Part shown: positions 1 to 7,615 of the stretch, piece after piece
Layout of the letters: each line of letters begins with the position of its first letter
How positions within the stretch are numbered: the first letter of the stretch is position 1
NCBI GenBank assembly: GCA_944380625.1
Contig: CALWIE010000132.1
Span: 1-7,615 of the forward strand
Source: an uncultured Clostridia bacterium
GTDB taxonomy: Bacteria; Bacillota_A; Clostridia; Oscillospirales; Acutalibacteraceae
DNA: 7,615 bases
Direction: 5' to 3'
Position numbers and translations under genes: made by a program
Notes under the pieces: generated by a model
Told to the model about the DNA's origin: nothing
Seen by the model: the letters and a program-made list of their open reading frames with translations, nothing else
The model's database searches: none

Positions 1-979
1 CGGCGTAGGTGCCGCTGACGGTGGTGATGCGGTCGGCGTAGGCCAGGCCCCCCTTGAACATGTTGGCGTCGTCCCAGCCCTGCTTTAAGGCGCCCATCTG
101 GAAGCACTCATCGGGCAGGCCGGACCAGTACTGGATGGTGGAGACGTTGTAGATGCCCTGGAAGCGCAGGTTGTGGATGGTGAGGATGGAGCGGGCCTTG
201 CCCACCGGGGAGCCCTGGAACAGGGTGCGCAGGTAGAGGGGCACCAGGGCCGCCTGCCAGTCGTGGCAGTGGACGATGTCGGGGATCCAGCCCAGATAGT
301 TCAAAGCGGCCAGGGCGGCCTTGCTGAAGAAGCAGTATTTGGGGATGTCGTCCACCAGGTTGGTGTAGGGGCTGCCCCAGGAGAAGAACTCCTCGTTGTC
401 GATAAAGTCATAGACCACCCCGTCGCAGATGTACTCCATAATGCCCACGTAGTACTCCCGGCCGGTCCTGCCCAGGTCCATGTAGAACTCTCCCCGGTAG
501 ACCATTTTCTCCTGGTACTTCTGGGGGATGCAGGCGTAGCGGGGGAGGATTACCCGCACGTCGCAGTTGAGGCGCACCAGCTCCCGGGGCAGGGCGTACA
601 TCACGTCCCCCAGGCCGCCGGTCTTCACAAAGGGGTGGCACTCCGAGCCGATGAAGGCCACGCTCCGCCGGGGCAGGGACGGTTCCTGCGCGGGGGGCTC
701 TGGGGCGGGCTCTGCCGCAGGCTTCTCGGGGGCGGGTTTTTCCGCGGCCTTCCCTTTGGCGGGGGCTTTTTTCATCGGGGCCTTTTTCGTTTCCGGGGCG
801 GGGGTCTTCTCCTCTTTTTTCGGGGTTTCAGCCTTTGCCTCGGCCTTTTTAGGGGCCTTTTCCTCCACCTGGGGGGCCTTTTCCTCCAGGGCCGGGGCCG
901 CCGCCTTTTGGGGGGCTTGCTGCTCCGTCTTTTCCGGGGCGGGCTGTTTCTTCAGGGGGTCTGCCTTTTTTCGTGCCAT
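1..979 (-). CDS. glgA: Glycogen synthase (GT5, ADP-glucose type), N-terminal 326 codons, cut by the window edge
   Basis: Glycogen synthase transfers glucose from ADP-glucose to the non-reducing end of a growing alpha-1,4-glucan in the cytoplasm. The reading frame is open from the ATG at 979 to the left edge. The GT5 domain starts near residue 105 (RRSVAFIGSE) and shows the ADP-glucose-binding KTGGLGDV at 119-126. It continues with HCHDWQAALVPLYL at 237-250, TIHN at 267-270 with FQGIY soon after, and YADRITTVS at 314-322. The second Rossmann half lies outside the window. Residues 1-103 are an extra, apparently disordered segment of Ala, Pro, Lys and Glu with a repeated EEKAP heptad; ordinary GlgA begins almost directly at the KTGGL region. 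The long start is favoured because an AAGGAAG ribosome site lies 8 bases upstream and a good promoter lies about 60 bases further up. The acceptor-side segment WGSPYTNLVDDIPKY (201-215) differs from the usual YGDDxERF form. The family call is firm; the role of the leader is unknown. Confidence 0.93.
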   Translation of the reverse strand, partial: MARKKADPLKKQPAPEKTEQQAPQKAAAPALEEKAPQVEEKAPKKAEAKAETPKKEEKTPAPETKKAPMKKAPAKGKAAEKPAPEKPAAEPAPEPPAQEPSLPRRSVAFIGSECHPFVKTGGLGDVMYALPRELVRLNCDVRVILPRYACIPQKYQEKMVYRGEFYMDLGRTGREYYVGIMEYICDGVVYDFIDNEEFFSWGSPYTNLVDDIPKYCFFSKAALAALNYLGWIPDIVHCHDWQAALVPLYLRTLFQGSPVGKARSILTIHNLRFQGIYNVSTIQYWSGLPDECFQMGALKQGWDDANMFKGGLAYADRITTVSGTYA

Positions 980-986
980 AGCCAAT

Positions 987-993
987 CTTCCTT
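987..993 (-). promoter_or_regulatory. Ribosome binding site of glgA
   Basis: AAGGAAG on the minus strand lies 7 bases before the ATG at 979. It supports the long start that includes the Ala/Pro/Lys-rich leader, rather than a later start at Met69 or near the GT5 domain. Confidence 0.75.
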
Positions 994-1003
994 TCACCGG
1001 GCC

Positions 1004-1028
1004 GCTGCTCCCTGGCGCCGGGGGCAGC
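1004..1028 (-). other. Hairpin in the glgA mRNA leader
   Basis: In the minus-strand transcript, GCTGC (1028-1024) pairs with GCAGC (1008-1004), with a further CCC/GGG pairing inside. The loop holds the palindrome GGCGCC. The hairpin lies between the predicted transcription start and the ribosome site and has no U-run after it. It is therefore more likely a leader structure, for instance for mRNA stability, than a terminator. Function is not established. Confidence 0.4.
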
Positions 1029-1045
1029 CCCTTCCTTTTGGCCTC

Positions 1046-1074
1046 ATTATAGCAAAAATAAATGGGAAGTACAA
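1046..1074 (-). promoter_or_regulatory. Sigma-A-type promoter of glgA
   Basis: On the minus strand, -35 TTGTAC (1074-1069) and -10 TATAAT (1051-1046) are separated by exactly 17 bases. The predicted start is near 1039, giving a leader of about 60 bases. The promoter sits just downstream of the terminator of the preceding gene, so glgA appears to be transcribed independently. Confidence 0.8.
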
Positions 1075-1099
1075 GAAATAATAGTGAAATAGCTGTGGT

Positions 1100-1130
1100 A
1101 AAAAAATCCCCCGGCCAAGCCGGGGGATTT
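1100..1130 (-). terminator. Intrinsic terminator of the GT-C glycosyltransferase gene
   Basis: The structure starts directly after the stop codon at 1133-1131. The minus strand forms a 12-bp stem, AAATCCCCCGGC with GCCGGGGGATTT, around the loop TTG (1118-1116), and continues into a run of seven T (1106-1100). This is a textbook Rho-independent terminator. On the plus strand only four T follow the stem, so termination in that direction would be weak. Confidence 0.92.
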
Positions 1131-4100
1131 TCAGGCGAAGTACCAGCTGGAGAAGAGCTCCAGGGCGTCGGCGTACTCCCGGGTGGTGGGGGCGCCGGAG
1201 AGCACAGGGTAGTACAGGGCGAAGAGGGTCAGGCACCCGGCGGCGAACACCGCCATGGCCAAAGTGGCCCCCCGGCACTGGATCCCCCCAGGGAAGGCGA
1301 GCCTTTGGGCGAAGGGGCCCCGGTCATACAGCAGGGAGAACACCCCGCACAGGGACACCACCAAAAAGGGCACCGCCGTAAAGTAGTGGTAGATAAAAGT
1401 GAGCCTTGGCACCAGCGCCCAGGGCAGGTACACGCTCAAAAACCCGGCCAGGGCCAGCCCCGCCCAGCGGCGGCGCTCCTTCCACCACAGCCAGCCGGCG
1501 CAGCCCAGGGCCGGCAGCCCCGCCCACCAGAGCAGGGGGTTCCCAAAGGCGGAGATGGTGCTGTAGCCCTCCCAGGTGTCCCGGGAGAAATACCAGATGG
1601 GCCGCAGGTCCAGGGGCCACTCGTACCAGGGGGAGGCAAAGGCGTGGGTGGCCACCAGGTTCGCGTGGTAGTTGAACATGGTCGCCTGGTAGTTCCAAAA
1701 GGCCCCCCACACGTCCCCGGCGTTGTGGGGCAGGGTGGTGATGGGCAAAAAGGCCCCAAAGTAGATCGAAAAGGGGATGGCCAAGAAGAATAGGCAGCAA
1801 AAGCCGCAGAGCTTTGCGGACTTTTGGAGCACCGGGGCCAGGGGCTCCCCCCGGCGCCGGGCGGCGAGGCCGGTGAGGAAGAGCTTCCCGAAGAACAGGG
1901 CAGCCAGGCCCAGGGCCCCGTAGGCCGCCGTCCATTTGGCGGCCACCCCCAGCCCGGTGAACACCCCGCACAGCAGCAAGGGGGGCAGGAGCTTCTTCCA
2001 CCCGGCGGCGAGAAGGTCCTGCTTTAAAAAGGCGGCCATGGCGTCGTACATCAGCAGCAGGAAGAACACCGCGTAGGTGTCGATGGTGGCGATCCGGGTC
2101 TGGGTGAAGTGCATAAAGTCAAAGGCAAAGAGGGCGGTCCCCAAAAGGCACAGTCTGGTGCGGCCGAAGAGCTGCCACAGCAGGTGGTACAGGGCGGGCA
2201 GCATCAGCACCCCGAACAGGGCCCCCATAAACCGCCAGCCAAAGGGGTTCATCCCAAAGGCCCGGATCCCCAGGGAGATGAGGAGCTTGCCCAGGGTGGG
2301 GTGGGTGTTCTCGTAGGGCTCCAGCCCCAGAATGTGCTCGTAGGCCGTGCGGGCGTGGTAGATCTCATCAAAGTAGGTGGAGTTCTCATAGGTGGCCTCC
2401 AGGGGGACCGTCTCCGGCTCGTCGGTCAGGGCCCCGCCCCCCTGCTGGCGCACCTGGGCCAGCACCGGGGCCCCTGTGTACTGGAGCCCCGCCTCGTTGA
2501 GGGTGGCGCTGCCGTCCAGGGCGGTCAGGCGCACAAAGCGCCCCGGGGTGGAGAGGGCAAACTCCTGCCAGGCGAAGACGCTCCCTTCGGTGAGGGCGCC
2601 GCAGTCGGTCCAGGTCTCCCCGTCCCGGCTGGTCTCCACCTGGACGTTCACCCCCAGGCGGGCGGCGTAGTGGTTCCCGTCCGGGGCCAGCCCCGGCAGG
2701 TAGATCAAGGTGTCACACTCCCCGTCCGCCTCAAGCACCGCCTGCTCCCCCTCCGATGGGGTCCAGGGGGTCACGGCGGTGGAGGTGTCCCCCAGGTGGT
2801 AAAAGGCAAAGCAGGCGTAGACCAGGGTCAGGGCCAAAAGGGCCGCCCAGTCCCTCCGGCCCATGGGCCCGGGGGCGGGGGAGGGGTCTCCCACAGGGCC
2901 CGGGGCAGGTTCCTGGGCCGGGTGGAGCTTCCCTTTTAGGAACACCCGGCACCCTACCCACATCGTGTAGCCGATGGCCGCCAGCTGCACGGCGGAGAGG
3001 GAGCGGGTCAGGGCCGTGTTGGGGTCGTAGTTGTTGTAGTACTCGGCAAACTGCCAGAGCACGAAGGCCACATTCCAGTAGTTGGCGGCGCTGGCGGCCC
3101 CAAAGGCCCGGAGGAACCCCTGGTCGTCCACAAACAGGCTTGTAAGGAGCAGAAACAAAAAGGCAGGGAACAAATAGCGCTCGTGCATCTTCACGGAGAA
3201 GGCGTACATCACCCCCATGAGCAGGGCCGGGCTGTAGAGGACCGCCTCCTTTTTGGGGGAGCCCAGGATGAGGGCCCCGCACAGGGCCGTGGCCAGGGCC
3301 GGGGCCGCCAGGTTCAAAAGGGCCCCCGCCGCCCCGGAGGGGAGGCTTTGCCAGTTGAGGCCGATAAGGCTCCAGAAGTTGTAGGCGTTTACCGAGTAAT
3401 AGCTGTAAAAATCCAAGGTGGACCGGTAGCGCTCCAGCAGCCAGAGGAAGTGAAAGCCCTCGGTAAAGGGCAGGGCCGCCGCCAAGACCGCCCCCAGGGC
3501 CAGCAGCACCCCCAGGGCCAGCATCCCCCAGCGCCGCCTTTTGAGGGTGAAAAACAAGTAGGCCGGGGCAAAGATGAGCATCTGGGGCTTGCAGGCGACG
3601 GCCAGCCCGTAGAGGAGGGCTGAGGGGACGTACCGCTCCCGGTAGAGCAGCAGCAGGGAGCTCAGGGCGATGGCTGTGCAGAAGGAGTCCACCTGGCCCC
3701 ACTGGGCGGAGTTTAGAAACACCGCCGGGCAAAACAGATAGGCTCCCGCCAAAAACAGGGCGGCCCGCTCCCCCCGCCGTTTCCGCCCCAAGAGGAGCAG
3801 CGCCCCGGCGCAGTACAGGTCCGCCAGGATGGAGGGCAGCTTGATGAGCAGGGTGTAGGCCTGGCTCTCCATGGGAAGGCCCAGCAGCCGCCGCAGCCTG
3901 TCCAAAAGGGCCAGCACGTAGATGTAGCCCGGGGGATAGTCCAAAAAGACGTCCTGCTGGTAGAGCTTTGCAAAGCCCACATCGTTTGCCAGGCTTGCCC
4001 AGGACTTGAAGGTGTCCGTGTCGGTGGAAAAGCCCTCGGAGGTATAGCCCAGCCACAGCCGGAGCGCAAGGGCCGCGAAAAACAGCAGGGCCGCCCACAG

Positions 4101-4202
4101 GGCAAAGGAGCCCCGAGTGGGCTCCCGCCGGGAAAATTTCCGCCCCGCCAAAAGGAACGCCGCCCCGCCCAGCACCCCGGCCGCCAGCGCGCCCACGCCC
4201 AT
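1131..4202 (-). CDS. Bimodular GT-C membrane glycosyltransferase: Gpi18-like module, discoidin-like domain, PMT module
   Basis: This 1023-residue multi-span membrane protein probably moves sugar from a polyprenyl-phosphate carrier to an acceptor on the outer face of the membrane. Module 1 (about 33-421) has hydrophobic spans, an acidic first loop (STDTDTFKSWA, D61 and D63), WGQVDSF at 168-174 and HERYLFP at 340-346, as in Gpi18-like/DUF2029 mannosyltransferases. A Pro/Gly-rich linker (425-447) and a span (451-470) follow. Residues about 480-580 resemble an F5/8 type C (discoidin) domain: TSRDGETW, then GRFVRLTALDG and LNEAGL. Module 2 is PMT-like: FDEIYHARTAYEHI with the D612-E613 pair, THPTLGKLL, PFGWRFMG, PWYEWPLDLRPIWYF (858-872) and FIYHYFTAVPF. 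Known PMTs put the Asp-Glu pair just after the first span; here about 140 residues intervene. GAAAGG at 4218-4213 lies 10 bases before the ATG. The gene ends in its own terminator and is divergent from lacZ. Donor and acceptor cannot be told from sequence; protein O-mannosylation or surface-polymer glycosylation are possibilities. Confidence 0.88.
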   Translation of the reverse strand: MGVGALAAGVLGGAAFLLAGRKFSRREPTRGSFALWAALLFFAALALRLWLGYTSEGFSTDTDTFKSWASLANDVGFAKLYQQDVFLDYPPGYIYVLALLDRLRRLLGLPMESQAYTLLIKLPSILADLYCAGALLLLGRKRRGERAALFLAGAYLFCPAVFLNSAQWGQVDSFCTAIALSSLLLLYRERYVPSALLYGLAVACKPQMLIFAPAYLFFTLKRRRWGMLALGVLLALGAVLAAALPFTEGFHFLWLLERYRSTLDFYSYYSVNAYNFWSLIGLNWQSLPSGAAGALLNLAAPALATALCGALILGSPKKEAVLYSPALLMGVMYAFSVKMHERYLFPAFLFLLLTSLFVDDQGFLRAFGAASAANYWNVAFVLWQFAEYYNNYDPNTALTRSLSAVQLAAIGYTMWVGCRVFLKGKLHPAQEPAPGPVGDPSPAPGPMGRRDWAALLALTLVYACFAFYHLGDTSTAVTPWTPSEGEQAVLEADGECDTLIYLPGLAPDGNHYAARLGVNVQVETSRDGETWTDCGALTEGSVFAWQEFALSTPGRFVRLTALDGSATLNEAGLQYTGAPVLAQVRQQGGGALTDEPETVPLEATYENSTYFDEIYHARTAYEHILGLEPYENTHPTLGKLLISLGIRAFGMNPFGWRFMGALFGVLMLPALYHLLWQLFGRTRLCLLGTALFAFDFMHFTQTRIATIDTYAVFFLLLMYDAMAAFLKQDLLAAGWKKLLPPLLLCGVFTGLGVAAKWTAAYGALGLAALFFGKLFLTGLAARRRGEPLAPVLQKSAKLCGFCCLFFLAIPFSIYFGAFLPITTLPHNAGDVWGAFWNYQATMFNYHANLVATHAFASPWYEWPLDLRPIWYFSRDTWEGYSTISAFGNPLLWWAGLPALGCAGWLWWKERRRWAGLALAGFLSVYLPWALVPRLTFIYHYFTAVPFLVVSLCGVFSLLYDRGPFAQRLAFPGGIQCRGATLAMAVFAAGCLTLFALYYPVLSGAPTTREYADALELFSSWYFA

Positions 4203-4212
4203 AGGATCACAA

Positions 4213-4218
4213 CCTTTC
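4213..4218 (-). promoter_or_regulatory. Ribosome binding site of the GT-C gene
   Basis: GAAAGG on the minus strand lies 10 bases before the ATG at 4202. No better-placed site precedes the next in-frame starts, so it supports the assigned start. Confidence 0.65.
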
Positions 4219-4259
4219 GTAAAAATTCTAAATCAGAAAAAGGTCTCAGGGAAAAAGCC

Positions 4260-4284
4260 TTCCCCCCCTTGACCCGAGGGGGAA
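4260..4284 (-). other. G/C-rich hairpin in the leader of the GT-C mRNA
   Basis: TTCCCCC and GGGGGAA can pair over 7 bp around an 11-base loop within the predicted leader of the minus-strand transcript. GGC and then TTTTT follow. The second arm can also pair with the TTCCC just downstream, so two mutually exclusive folds are possible. This resembles a weak attenuator, but the three bases between stem and U-run make a working terminator doubtful. Confidence 0.3.
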
Positions 4285-4288
4285 AACA

Positions 4289-7363
<3,075 letters not shown>

Positions 7364-7377
7364 CCCGTGACCGGGCT
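7364..7377. other. End of lacZ: short GC dyad, no intrinsic terminator seen
   Basis: GCCCG (7356-7360) and CGGGC (7372-7376) can pair across the stop codon, around a tandem CCGTGAC. No T-run follows, so this is not a standard terminator. Where lacZ transcription stops is unclear; the hairpins of the repeat block just downstream may mark the 3' end. Confidence 0.3.
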
Positions 7378-7500
7378 GGACAAGCCGCCTTCTTGCCTGC
7401 GGGTGCGTGGCCGCACGGGACAAGCCGCCTTCTTGCCTGCGGCAAGGGCGGGTGCGTGGCCGCACGGGACAAGCCGCCTTCTTGCCTGCGGCAAGGGCGG
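7378..7500. repeat. Three tandem copies of a hairpin-forming 40/49-bp repeat
   Basis: An identical 25-base core, beginning GGACAAGCCGCC and ending TTGCCTGCGG, occurs at 7378-7402, 7418-7442 and 7467-7491. Copies 2 and 3 continue with CAAGGGCGG; copy 1 lacks these 9 bases, as expected for a loss between the GCGG repeats that flank them. Copies 1 and 2 end with GTGCG-TGGC-CGCACG, itself a small hairpin. In copies 2 and 3 the core plus CAAGGGCGG folds into a strong stem: CCGCC with GGCGG and CTTGCC with GGCAAG, a two-base TT bulge and loop TGC (7425-7451 and 7474-7500). The repeats are identical at every shared position, which implies recent duplication or correction. They resemble dispersed palindromic (REP-like) elements. 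No open frame through them is credible. Confidence 0.9.
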
Positions 7501-7615
7501 AGTCGTCCTACGCAAACTTCCGGCGAGTAGGAAACTAGCGTTTTGCAAAAAAGGCAAAAACCGCGCCACAAAGCTGTCCAATCACACAGGCGAGCGCAAC
7601 GAAGTGAGCGGTGCT
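7501..7615. other. Non-coding flank after the repeat block, with small dyads
   Basis: This stretch is less GC-rich than the rest. It holds the inverted repeat TCCTAC (7506-7511) / GTAGGA (7527-7532) and TTTTGC (7541-7546) / GCAAAA (7554-7559). Near the right edge two GAGCG direct repeats (7592-7596 and 7606-7610) flank CAACGAAGT. I see no gene, tRNA or clear promoter in it. It could be the outer part of the palindromic element or the upstream region of a gene beyond the window. Confidence 0.4.

Noticed and set aside
173..1081. 302-codon plus-strand frame over the glgA region
   Set aside because: The product is a run of Gly/Leu/Phe/Arg produced by reading the Lys/Ala/Pro leader of glgA backwards. 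The minus strand has the GT5 motifs.
2109..2939. 276-codon plus-strand frame opposite the GT-C gene, and similar ones at 1062-1793 and 3183-3623
   Set aside because: They have low-complexity Gly/Pro/Gln/His composition, no ribosome site and no family resemblance, while the opposite strand encodes a convincing membrane protein.
7378..7500. Possible CRISPR array
   Set aside because: The intervals between the 25-base cores are 15 and 24 bases and share sequence with each other, so they are not unique spacers. No cas gene is present.

Overview
The window is about 65% G+C in its coding parts. It reads like the chromosome of a high-GC, low-branching Clostridium-type gut bacterium, of the Oscillospiraceae/Flavonifractor kind. 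That assignment is an inference from the GC-rich codon use, the Firmicutes-like Shine-Dalgarno sites and -35/-10 promoters, and the clostridial style of the glycogen synthase, GT-C and GH2 proteins. It was not tested by any search.

Layout from left to right. (1) Positions 1-979, minus strand: the N-terminal 326 codons of a glycogen synthase (glgA). The gene runs off the left edge and carries an unusual disordered Ala/Pro/Lys/Glu-rich leader of about 103 residues before the GT5 domain. (2) Positions 980-1130: a promoter with a 17-bp spacer (TTGTAC/TATAAT) and a leader hairpin for glgA, then a strong intrinsic terminator ending the upstream gene. (3) Positions 1131-4202, minus strand: a 1023-residue membrane protein built from two GT-C glycosyltransferase modules. 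The first resembles Gpi18-like mannosyltransferases and the second protein O-mannosyltransferases (PMT). A discoidin-like (F5/8 type C) domain sits between the first membrane span of the PMT module and its catalytic Asp-Glu. (4) Positions 4203-4372: an AT-richer divergent control region with a shared palindromic -10 (AGTATACT) and several dyads. (5) Positions 4373-7363, plus strand: a complete cytoplasmic GH2 beta-galactosidase (lacZ type) with both catalytic glutamates. (6) Positions 7364-7615: no gene. It holds three tandem copies of a hairpin-forming 40/49-bp repeat, then an AT-richer stretch with small dyads.

The three genes all concern carbohydrates: lactose or beta-galactoside breakdown, glycogen storage, and transfer of lipid-linked sugar outside the membrane. 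They look like three separate transcription units rather than one pathway. glgA and the GT-C gene are separated by a terminator and a promoter, and lacZ is divergent. I see no defence system, mobile-element gene, CRISPR array or RNA gene. The points most worth a second look are the bimodular GT-C/discoidin fusion, the glycogen synthase leader, and the palindromic repeat block after lacZ.
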